Source: an uncultured Clostridia bacterium (GTDB taxonomy: Bacteria; Bacillota; Clostridia; Lachnospirales; Lachnospiraceae). From it: 21,344 bases of DNA. The notes beneath the pieces are model-generated. The model was not told where the DNA came from and did not search any database. It saw only the letters and a list, made by a program, of their open reading frames with translations. Shown here one piece after another: positions 1-6,236 of this stretch. A program made the translations under genes and the position numbers. Position 1 is the first letter of the stretch. Every line of letters begins with the position of its first letter. The stretch is taken from contig CAMZAI010000017.1 in the NCBI GenBank assembly GCA_947304065.1, positions 1 through 21,344 on the forward strand, given 5' to 3'.

Positions 1-692
1 TCCTGCGGAACGCCCATCTGCTGCACAACTCCGAGTTTCATAACAACGATCTGGTCGGAAATGCTCATCGCCTCTTCCTGATCGTGTGTTACGAAAACGG
101 TAGTGATATTTGTCTCACGCTGAATGCGGCGGATCTCCTCACGGGTCTGCAGACGGAGTCTCGCGTCAAGGTTCGAGAGCGGCTCGTCGAGCAGAAGAAC
201 GCGGGGCATCTTAACAAGTGCACGCGCGATAGCCACACGCTGCTGCTGTCCTCCCGACAGCTCGCTGGGCTTTCTCTCGAGGAGTTCGTCGATCTGAACG
301 AGCTTCGCTACCTTATAGGTACGCTCAAGCATCTCGTCCTTTGTAAGCTTGTCCTCTCCCTTGAGGTTCTCGAGCGGGAACATGATGTTCTGCTTTACCG
401 TCATGTGAGGGTAAAGAGCATAGTTCTGGAATACCAGGCCTACGCCTCTGTTCTCGGGAGACAGATCGGATACGTCCTCTTCTCCGAAATAGATCCTGCC
501 CTCGGTGAGCTTCTGAAGACCGCAGATCATATAGAGCGTCGTGCTCTTTCCGCAGCCGGAAGGTCCGAGCAGACCGATCAGTTTGCCGTCCGGTATCTCA
601 AACGAGATATCGTTTACCGCGGTCACTTCGGTCTTGACCTTTTTGTCCCTGTTGGGGAAACGTTTTGTGACATGTTCGAGTACTACTTTCAT
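1..692 (-). CDS. ABC transporter ATP-binding protein, MalK/UgpC/MsmX type (3' end cut by window)
   Basis: This is the nucleotide-binding subunit of an ABC importer, probably for sugars or oligosaccharides, acting at the inner face of the membrane. About 230 codons are visible and the C-terminal part lies beyond position 1. Read on the minus strand it shows Walker A GPSGCGKST at residues 43-51, the Q-loop (VFQNYALYPHMTV), the signature LSGGQQQR, Walker B with the D-loop (LLLDEPLSNLDAR) and the switch histidine in VTHDQEEAM, in the right order. A short charged insertion (around NRDKKVK, residues 14-20) precedes the P-loop. The start ATG overlaps the stop of the RDD gene as ATGA, so translation is probably coupled. 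The MalK-type regulatory domain that would define the subfamily lies outside the window, so the substrate cannot be told. Confidence 0.93.
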   Translation of the reverse strand, partial: MKVVLEHVTKRFPNRDKKVKTEVTAVNDISFEIPDGKLIGLLGPSGCGKSTTLYMICGLQKLTEGRIYFGEEDVSDLSPENRGVGLVFQNYALYPHMTVKQNIMFPLENLKGEDKLTKDEMLERTYKVAKLVQIDELLERKPSELSGGQQQRVAIARALVKMPRVLLLDEPLSNLDARLRLQTREEIRRIQRETNITTVFVTHDQEEAMSISDQIVVMKLGVVQQMGVPQ

Positions 693-1435
693 AAGTTGCC
701 CTTCTCCATTCTTATTTTGTATTCCTCTTTTGCTTTTATATCATCAAATATCTTCTGACTTTTGATGTCCACGACCACAGTGTCCGCGAAAATATCGTGG
801 ATCGCCGAATTCGTGGGCGTACGGATCAGTACCGCAAGCTGGATCAGCAGCAGCAGTCCGATCACGATCGTCGCGGCGACGCCCGTCATATTGCCGAGCA
901 GCATGACGATCATAAATACGGGGATCATGGTCTCCACGGCGTATTTGCCGAGCACGGTCCTGACAGCCAGCGCAAAAGGCTTAAGCTTCGTCTGGTTCTT
1001 CTGCATAAGGCCCAGTCCGAATATCTTCTTTCCGACCGTCTGTCCGTTGCCGAATATCATCGGTACGGTAAATTCCGTCACCATATACCCGAGCAGGATG
1101 CCCAGCGACTGGATGACCAGCGTAAGGTTCACGACCCTTACATATAAACGGTTGAGCGCCTCATCCGTGTTCATGGCGGAAGTTGCGTTCAGATACTTCT
1201 CAACCTCTTCGGGCGGAAGCGCACCGATCTCTTCCCCGGTCATATGAAGCGAAATGCCGTAGTCGCTCTCATATTTGTCGTAATATGCCTCAAGTTCGTC
1301 GTATTTCGCGTCGTACCCGACCGCTACCGATACAAGGAACCCGAAGCCCGTCGCAGCGATCGCAAGCAGTATGATATCGAGCAGGAGCGCCGATATCCTC
1401 TTCGTCATGCTCGCTTTCTGAATATCGAAAAACAT
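689..1435 (-). CDS. RDD-family integral membrane protein
   Basis: A 248-residue protein with the RDD-family pattern. An Arg and an Asp lie in the first membrane helix (R13 and D20, in RISALLLD), GQTVGKKIFGL sits at residues 131-141 after the second helix, and HDIFADT at 213-219 is near the end. Hydrophobic segments lie at about 13-38, 100-125 and 165-205. A charged stretch of about 60 residues (41-100, rich in Asp, Glu and Tyr) sits between helices 1 and 2 and is longer than in the smallest family members. RDD proteins have no agreed general role; some act in ion or compatible-solute transport. The start has a good site (AAGGAG, 5 nt from ATG). The gene overlaps the following ABC ATPase by 4 bp, which suggests a membrane-linked function for that pair. 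The family call is firm; the function is unknown. Confidence 0.85.
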   Translation of the reverse strand: MFFDIQKASMTKRISALLLDIILLAIAATGFGFLVSVAVGYDAKYDELEAYYDKYESDYGISLHMTGEEIGALPPEEVEKYLNATSAMNTDEALNRLYVRVVNLTLVIQSLGILLGYMVTEFTVPMIFGNGQTVGKKIFGLGLMQKNQTKLKPFALAVRTVLGKYAVETMIPVFMIVMLLGNMTGVAATIVIGLLLLIQLAVLIRTPTNSAIHDIFADTVVVDIKSQKIFDDIKAKEEYKIRMEKGNL

Positions 1436-1487
1436 AGAATCTCCTTAAACCAAGCCTTTATACAATACTACACGATCGCGATTTGGT

Positions 1488-2462
1488 CTAGAGGTAAAAA
1501 TTATTTGCTTTAAATTCTTTTATAAGGTCGTCCGCGTCCCTCAGCAGCGCCTCCATCTCTTCGTGGCTGTAAACGGTAGCTCCGCATGCGCAGACATGCC
1601 CGCCGCCGTGATATTTCTCGGCCAGCTTGTTGACCTCGACGAATCTGCTGCGAAGCCTTACCCTGATCGTGCCCTCATAATCGATGAACGCGATCCAGAT
1701 GATGCTTCCCTTTATCTCGCCGAGCAGTCCCACCGTGTTGCTCGCCTGTTCCCTCGTAAGGGAGAACCTCTGCTGCATCGCCTCGTCGACGTAGATGTAG
1801 GCGACGCCGTTCTCGGTGGTCTTCATATTATCATAGACATAGGACCTGAACCTGATCTCGTCGAACTCCTCGAGATAGAGCCTTGCGTAAAGCGTCTCCG
1901 TATCGATCCCCACATCGAGCAGAACCGCCGCAAGCCTTAAGGTATCGCCCGAGGTCTCCACATAGCGGAAACGTCCCGAATCGGTGACCATTCCGGTGAA
2001 CAGGCAGAGCGCAGCTTCCTTCGAGAGCTTCAGCTCATCCTTGAACGTCACGTAGAAATCAACGACCATCTCGCATACCGAGGACCTGAAGTCCTCTACC
2101 CATGAGATATCGCCGTAAGGGGCAATATCCACATGATGGTCGATCTTTATGATCTCCTTCGCGAGCTTCGCGTTTTCATTCGAGATTCGGTCGAGCACCG
2201 CGGTATCGAGCACCACAAGGAGCGCATCCGCGTATTTTTCGGCAGGTACCGCTCCGTCCTCCTTCCCGAGGAAGGAAACATAATCGGTATAGTCCTCGCA
2301 CGCTACGAGCACTTCTTTTTCGGGGAAGGAATCTTTAAGAATGCGCGCGAAGCCCATCGTAGATCCCACCGCGTCGCCGTCCGGGCGGATATGCCTCGAA
2401 ACGATCACTCTGTCGTATGCCTTTATCTTGTCTAAAATCTGTCTTTTTGTCTCTTCGTTCAT
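1488..2462 (-). CDS. nrnA: DHH/DHHA1 phosphoesterase, NrnA-like (copy 1): nanoRNase / pAp phosphatase
   Basis: A 324-residue cytoplasmic phosphoesterase of the NrnA family, which removes nucleotides from 2-5-nt RNAs and dephosphorylates 3'-phosphoadenosine 5'-phosphate. Visible motifs are SRHIRPDGDAVGS (22-34, metal-binding His and Asp), VLDT with D86, the DHH triad at 108-110, TDSGRFR (D161), an RSR substrate motif at 271-273, and GGGH at 286-289 of the DHHA1 domain. All expected metal ligands are present. The segment after GGGH is unusually Cys-rich (HVCACGA). It lies 18 bp downstream of a second, clearly related copy (2481-3413), and the two differ throughout, so this is an old duplication. 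Some relatives act on linear di-nucleotides from cyclic di-nucleotide breakdown; which substrate applies here cannot be read from sequence. Confidence 0.88.
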   Translation of the reverse strand: MNEETKRQILDKIKAYDRVIVSRHIRPDGDAVGSTMGFARILKDSFPEKEVLVACEDYTDYVSFLGKEDGAVPAEKYADALLVVLDTAVLDRISNENAKLAKEIIKIDHHVDIAPYGDISWVEDFRSSVCEMVVDFYVTFKDELKLSKEAALCLFTGMVTDSGRFRYVETSGDTLRLAAVLLDVGIDTETLYARLYLEEFDEIRFRSYVYDNMKTTENGVAYIYVDEAMQQRFSLTREQASNTVGLLGEIKGSIIWIAFIDYEGTIRVRLRSRFVEVNKLAEKYHGGGHVCACGATVYSHEEMEALLRDADDLIKEFKANNFYL

Positions 2463-2480
2463 ATCAGTATCTTCCGTCGG

Positions 2481-3413
2481 TCACGCAAGCATCGCGTCCA
2501 GGTCTTTAAGCATCATCATCGCGGTCTCTTTGTCCTTCACCGTGGCGCCGCTGGCCTTCTCGTGGCCGCCGCCGCCGTATTTTACCGCGATCGGATTAAT
2601 GTTGTATTTTGAGGAACGGATCTCGCAGAAGATGCCTTCCTCGGCCTCGGTGAAGTTGACCCAGATGTCGACGCCTTTGATATCGCCCATCACTCCGACC
2701 ATTCCGCGCGATACCGCGAACGTGCTCATCCCGAGCTCTTTGACCTCTTCGGCCGTATTGTATATATATGCGCAGTTGTGTTCCGTGAACCTGATCTTCA
2801 TCACAAAAAGGGCCCTGCGCTTTACCGCTTCGAAATCCTCCGCGTACAGATTTGAGAACAGGCGGTTCGTATCGATGCCTGCAGACATCAGGAACGACGC
2901 CAGTTCAAAGGTCTTCGCCGTCGTCGAATCGTACCTGAAGCGTCCCGAATCGGTGACCATTCCGGTATAGAGCGAAGTCGCCGAAAGCTCCGAGAGCTTC
3001 AGTCCGGCTTCCCTCGCGAAATACGCGATCATTCCGCAGCAGCTCTCGAAAGAGGTATCCTGCACTTCGTCGTCGCATATTTTTTCAAGGAAGATATGAT
3101 GATCGACCCTGAATGACTTCTCCGCGATACGGTATCTGTCGTCGCTGATCAGCTCCGCTCCCGAGGTATCGAGCACTATCGCGAGCGCTCCTGCGTAGAA
3201 CTCATCGGGGACCGTATCCATGACGGACTGCTCCATGAACGCATAGCGTCCTGCTTCGTCGCCCACAGTCCTGACGTCCTTCCCGGGGAAGTTGTCAATG
3301 ATCAGGTTCTTAAGTCCGATCTGGCTGCCCAGGGCGTCGCCGTCCGGGTTCTTGTGGCGGTGGATCACGATCCTGTCGTATTTTTTGATGTCTTCAAGAA
3401 GTTTTTCAAACAT
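2481..3413 (-). CDS. nrnA: DHH/DHHA1 phosphoesterase, NrnA-like (copy 2)
   Basis: The second NrnA-type protein, 310 residues from the ATG at 3411-3413. The frame stays open upstream to 3524, but that extension overlaps the preceding gene and reads as low-complexity Arg-rich protein. Starting at MFEKLL aligns the N-terminus with copy 1. Motifs are HRHKNPDGDALGS (18-30), VLDT with D82, DHH at 104-106, TDSGRFR (D155), RSS at 266-268 and GGGH at 281-284. The catalytic set is intact. Copy 1 has RSR where this copy has RSS, so substrate choice may differ. It sits 17 bp after the HAD/guanylate-kinase fusion gene and 18 bp before copy 1, consistent with one transcript. The likely role is degradation of short RNA or pAp; division of labour between the copies is inference. 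Confidence 0.88.
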   Translation of the reverse strand: MFEKLLEDIKKYDRIVIHRHKNPDGDALGSQIGLKNLIIDNFPGKDVRTVGDEAGRYAFMEQSVMDTVPDEFYAGALAIVLDTSGAELISDDRYRIAEKSFRVDHHIFLEKICDDEVQDTSFESCCGMIAYFAREAGLKLSELSATSLYTGMVTDSGRFRYDSTTAKTFELASFLMSAGIDTNRLFSNLYAEDFEAVKRRALFVMKIRFTEHNCAYIYNTAEEVKELGMSTFAVSRGMVGVMGDIKGVDIWVNFTEAEEGIFCEIRSSKYNINPIAVKYGGGGHEKASGATVKDKETAMMMLKDLDAMLA

Positions 3414-3430
3414 AGCTTCCGTTCCGTGCC

Positions 3431-4558
3431 TTATCTGTTGTGCGTAAACTTTGTCTCGATCATCTGCGCAAGAGTCTTCGCGGCTTCCTTCGCGTCGTCG
3501 CCGACCTTGAGCTCTATGTCGCATACCTCCGCGTTCCTGTACTCGAAATCGAGCGACATTATGCGCCTTACCTTGTCGTCCGCGTCAATGTCGCGTTCGA
3601 CGATATCCTTTACGACCGCCTTCTTTTCTCTGTTCACAAAGACAAGCAGCGAATTCTTTTTAAACTGGTTCTTGATCGTCAGCGCGCCGCACACGTCGAT
3701 CGGGATGATCGCGTAATTGCCTCTCGCGGGTATCGGCTCGATCTCCTCGATCGAGGTTCCGAAATGATAGCGCGAATAAACCGTGCTCTCGATATATTTC
3801 CCCGCGTCCTTCTCTTCCACGAACTGGTCCTCGGAAATGAACCTGTACGCATTGTCCGACTCGTTCCCGCGTCTCGGGCGCGTCGTGGAAGTGACGGGTT
3901 TTTCGTACTTCTTATAATTCTTTGAAAGCTCGTTGGCGATCTCGTTCTTTAGGGAACCCGAAGGTCCTACAAGGCAGATCACGCCGCCGCTGCTCACATC
4001 GTTTATCTTTTCGTTAAAAGAGTTCCTGATCATCTTGCACAGCTGCAGGAAATCGCTGTAGCTGTTGACCGCAAGGATGCCGGTCATATCCATGTTCCAG
4101 GGCTTGCGCATGAGCACCGGATATGTGGCCTTTGAACTCGAAATATTATGCGCTCCGTCGTCGAGCAGGATATCGAGGGACATAACGTCCTTTCTCGTTC
4201 CTATGATGATATTCTGCGCGGGGATCTCGGGGAAATCCTGCAGGAGCCTCTCGCCTCTCGCGCTCATGCAAACGACGGGGACCGCCGTAACAAAGAACAC
4301 GTCCGCGATCTTCGAGAGCTCGCTCACAAACTTCTGCGCTCCCTGGACTATAGGCTGTGTGCGGACAAATTCGGGATCCGAGAAAAGCGCGATCCTTTCC
4401 TTCGGATGGCGTCCGAACTCGCCCCAGCCTTTGATCTCATTTATGCTCATGGGCTCCTCATCGGGATACCTGTCGCTCAGTATCTTAAGAGCATAGGAAT
4501 TACACTCGTAGAGGACGTCGTCCACGTCAAGACCTACTCTGAGTCTGTATTTTCTCAT
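3431..4558 (-). CDS. HAD-type 5'(3')-nucleotidase fused to a guanylate-kinase-like domain
   Basis: A 375-residue two-domain protein. Residues 1-180 resemble NT5C-type HAD nucleotidases: motif I GLDVDDVLYE (catalytic Asp 11 and 13), a motif II-like TAVP (91-94), and motif IV LLDDGAHN (131-138). Residues 190-370 resemble guanylate kinase: GPSGSLKN at 198-205 in the P-loop place, STTRPRRGN at 224-232 (GMP-binding Arg), AYRFIS, SRYHFGTS, and the C-terminal pattern DADDKVRRIMSLDFEYRNAE. The Walker A motif is broken: the Gly before Lys is Leu and the Ser/Thr after it is Asn, so ATP-dependent kinase activity is doubtful while the GMP site looks preserved. The gene lies between surE and two nrnA-like genes, a nucleotide-turnover context. 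Each domain call is fairly sure; the overall function is unknown. A guanylate sensor regulating the nucleotidase is one possibility. Confidence 0.78.
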   Translation of the reverse strand: MRKYRLRVGLDVDDVLYECNSYALKILSDRYPDEEPMSINEIKGWGEFGRHPKERIALFSDPEFVRTQPIVQGAQKFVSELSKIADVFFVTAVPVVCMSARGERLLQDFPEIPAQNIIIGTRKDVMSLDILLDDGAHNISSSKATYPVLMRKPWNMDMTGILAVNSYSDFLQLCKMIRNSFNEKINDVSSGGVICLVGPSGSLKNEIANELSKNYKKYEKPVTSTTRPRRGNESDNAYRFISEDQFVEEKDAGKYIESTVYSRYHFGTSIEEIEPIPARGNYAIIPIDVCGALTIKNQFKKNSLLVFVNREKKAVVKDIVERDIDADDKVRRIMSLDFEYRNAEVCDIELKVGDDAKEAAKTLAQMIETKFTHNR

Positions 4559-4618
4559 CTACAACACCGTTTCTTTCATCAAATTCCGTCGAAAAATAAA
4601 ACCTATCGGGGAAAAATT

Positions 4619-4627
4619 ATTGTACCA
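4619..4627 (-). promoter_or_regulatory. Possible extended -10 promoter ahead of the HAD/GK-nrnA genes
   Basis: The 125-bp spacer 4559-4683 between surE and the fusion gene is AT-rich. Read on the minus strand it contains TGG followed by TACAAT, an extended -10 element about 60 bp before the ATG at 4558. No convincing -35 box lies upstream. Nothing else is visible in the spacer, including any clear terminator for surE, so read-through from surE is also possible. Confidence 0.35.
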
Positions 4628-4683
4628 TAAAAAAAGTCTTTTGTGTAGTAGAATGATTATGCATTTTTGTGTATAAATAACCA

Positions 4684-5394
4684 TTATCCGAGGTTCCTGA
4701 CCACGCCTATCGAGATATAATTGTCTTCGCAGGCGCGGTAATCGGAGCCTTCTTCGGCACGGACGCATTTCTCGCCGTGGATCGTCATGCGGATACCGCC
4801 GTCGGGCAGCGTCTCGGACGGATATGTATCCTCAAAATATCCGCCGTGCGCAACTGTCCTGCCGGTCAGGATACCCTTGAAATCCTTGAGTTCGCATTCG
4901 GGAAAATTGATGTTCCAGATCGTATTCCTCTCGAGAGGCTTTTCGAGATATTCGCCGAGGAGCTGCTCAAGATACCTGTCGCTGACCTCATGTACGCCGA
5001 AAGCTCCCTCGGAAAAAGCGATAGAATGAACGCCTTCCACTGCGCCCTCGAAAGCGGCTCCCGCAGTACCCGAATACTGAAGGTCGGTGCCGCAGTTGTA
5101 GCCGAAGTTAATGCCCGTGAGCACCGCGTCCGCCTGCACGAAGTTCTTCAGTCCGAAGCGCACGCAGTCGGCGGGGGTTCCGGTGGATTTATATGCATGC
5201 ACGCCCTCCACGGGGAAATCCTTTACTTCATAAACATCGATATGAGTATGCAGTGTGATATAATGCGACATCGCGCTCCTCTGTCCGTCCGGCGCGATGA
5301 CCCAGACCTCTCCGAACTTTGCCGCGGCACGCGCAAGTCTTACGATACCGTCCGCATATATTCCGTCGTCATTGGTTATAAGTATCTTTTTCAT
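4684..5394 (-). CDS. surE: SurE 5'/3'-nucleotidase
   Basis: A 236-residue nucleoside monophosphate phosphatase of the SurE family, cytoplasmic, hydrolysing 5'- and 3'-nucleotides and in some species short polyphosphate. The N-terminus MKKILITNDDGI carries the metal-binding D9-D10 pair, S40 lies in APDGQRSAMS, GTPADCV is at 72-78, and the GINFG segment gives the metal ligand N96, followed by GTAGAA. All four metal ligands are in place. Length is slightly below the usual 250 or so. The gene follows a small unknown gene by 10 bp, across a 13-nt tandem repeat that supplies its ribosome binding site, and precedes the HAD/GK fusion gene. Confidence 0.95.
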   Translation of the reverse strand: MKKILITNDDGIYADGIVRLARAAAKFGEVWVIAPDGQRSAMSHYITLHTHIDVYEVKDFPVEGVHAYKSTGTPADCVRFGLKNFVQADAVLTGINFGYNCGTDLQYSGTAGAAFEGAVEGVHSIAFSEGAFGVHEVSDRYLEQLLGEYLEKPLERNTIWNINFPECELKDFKGILTGRTVAHGGYFEDTYPSETLPDGGIRMTIHGEKCVRAEEGSDYRACEDNYISIGVVRNLG

Positions 5395-5417
5395 TTATTT
5401 TCCCTCATTTATTTTCC
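5391..5417 (-). repeat. Tandem 13-nt duplication at the surE translation start
   Basis: TCATTTATTTTCC occurs at 5391-5403 and again at 5405-5417, separated by one C. On the minus strand each copy reads GGAAAATAAATGA. The first copy carries the end of the 83-aa gene (TGA) and the second carries the surE start (ATGA). The duplication also creates a 5-codon frame (ATG at 5406-5408) whose stop overlaps the surE ATG. It probably arose by slippage and may help translational coupling. Confidence 0.8.
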
Positions 5418-5656
5418 TTCATCATGGCTCTCAGCGGACTGATCGCCGCAGCCTGCTTCTTGAGCTCGGACAGATTCATCTTCATGTACAGTTCGAGCTG
5501 TCCGGCCTCTTCTTCGGTAAACCCGGTATTGCTCAGTATCCTGCAGTCGGGTATCACGCCCTCCGCCTTCCTTTCGGCGTCGGAGAAAGTCACATACGCC
5601 AGTTTTTTGCCGTCTTTCCTGCATATTCCCGATACGCTCATGGTCAGTTCTTCCAT
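5405..5656 (-). CDS. Small conserved-looking protein of unknown function (83 aa)
   Basis: An 83-residue protein with no recognised domain. The frame stays open up to 5890, but the ATG at 5654-5656 has a strong ribosome binding site (AAAGGAG, about 7 nt away) and the upstream part overlaps the start of the divergent MOSC gene, so the short form is chosen. The sequence reads as a small soluble protein: a beta-rich first half (MSVSGICRKDG, KKLAYVTFSD, AEGVIPDCRI) and an acidic helical second half ending in KKQAAAISPLRAMMKENK. It is the first gene of the leftward block that continues into surE. Similar small proteins may exist in other Lachnospiraceae, but I cannot confirm that and assign no function. 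Confidence 0.7.
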   Translation of the reverse strand: MEELTMSVSGICRKDGKKLAYVTFSDAERKAEGVIPDCRILSNTGFTEEEAGQLELYMKMNLSELKKQAAAISPLRAMMKENK

Positions 5657-5767
5657 TTTCCGCTCCTTTCTCCGTTCCGATAATGCTTTATTATCTTCAT
5701 CAAATATGTTACAGTATATAAGGCGCGCGGGCAATAAAAACCGACGCGCGGGAAGGGCTTTTATCCT
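5657..5767. promoter_or_regulatory. Divergent intergenic region between the 83-aa gene and the MOSC gene
   Basis: This 111-bp spacer must hold promoters for both directions. Plus-strand TATATA at 5715-5720 and minus-strand GATAAT (5690-5695) are candidate -10 boxes, but neither has a good -35 box at the right spacing. A CGCGCG pair (5724-5729 and 5745-5750) can form a short hairpin just before the MOSC ribosome binding site (GGAAGGG, 5751-5757). Confidence 0.35.
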
Positions 5768-6205
5768 ATGGCTAAAGTGATCGCAGTATGCATAAGTGAG
5801 AAAAAAGGAACGCAGAAGCACGTCGTACCGTACATCGACGTAAAACGTGAGCACGGCATCGTGGGCGATGCGCACGCCGGCAACTGGCACAGGCAGATCA
5901 GTCTGCTCGCCAAAGAGAGCGTGGACACCATGCGCACCGAAGGCCTCGACCTCTTCCCCGGCGCATTTGCCGAGAACATCCTCACCGAAGGCATCGACTT
6001 AAAGCATCTGCCCGTAGGTACCAGGCTCCGCGTGGGCCCGGCGCTTCTCGAGGTCACCCAGATAGGCAAGACCTGTCACAACGACTGCGAGATAAAAAAG
6101 ACCGCCGGAAAGTGCGTTATGCCGACCGACGGTATATTTGCCATAGTGATCGAAGAAGGAAGGATCGCTCCCGGAGACGGGATAGAGACCATACCCGCTC
6201 CGTAA
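5768..6205 (+). CDS. MOSC domain-containing protein
   Basis: A 145-residue stand-alone MOSC-domain protein, a fold shared with the C-terminus of molybdenum cofactor sulfurase and with YiiM/YuaD-type proteins that handle sulfur on Moco or on N-hydroxylated substrates. Typical elements are GIVGDAHAGNWHRQISLL (30-47), FAENI (67-71), the LPVGTRLRVGPALLEVTQIG strand region (81-100) and the Cys-bearing loop GKTCHNDCEIKK (100-111) with C103 as the likely functional cysteine. Other cysteines are C8, C107 and C116. The start has GGAAGGG upstream. It is alone on the plus strand, and no molybdenum enzyme or Moco synthesis gene is visible nearby, so its partner cannot be named. Confidence 0.85.
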   Translation: MAKVIAVCISEKKGTQKHVVPYIDVKREHGIVGDAHAGNWHRQISLLAKESVDTMRTEGLDLFPGAFAENILTEGIDLKHLPVGTRLRVGPALLEVTQIGKTCHNDCEIKKTAGKCVMPTDGIFAIVIEEGRIAPGDGIETIPAP

Positions 6206-6216
6206 GCTTTACAATT

Positions 6217-6236
6217 CCCCATGAGGGGCTTTTCTT
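6217..6236 (+). terminator. Short terminator after the MOSC gene
   Basis: CCCC-ATGA-GGGG followed by CTTTTCTT, 11 bp after the MOSC stop codon. The stem is only 4 bp, so termination may be weak. It overlaps the stop of the convergent lipoprotein gene, and read from the minus side there is no T-run. Confidence 0.4.

Noticed and set aside
84..758. Plus-strand open frame at the left edge
   Set aside because: It is antisense to the partial ABC ATPase at 1-692, whose Walker A, signature and Walker B motifs are clear on the minus strand.
1488..3413. The two NrnA-like genes as an assembly duplication or one broken gene
   Set aside because: The proteins differ throughout, both are complete, and each has its own start and full motif set.
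3414..3524. N-terminal extension of NrnA-like copy 2
   Set aside because: It overlaps the upstream fusion gene, is Arg-rich and non-homologous to copy 1, and a start matching copy 1 exists at 3413.
5724..5750. CGCGCG hairpin before the MOSC gene as a molybdenum cofactor riboswitch
   Set aside because: The leader is only about 50 nt and contains one short hairpin, far too small for the known Moco riboswitch architecture.
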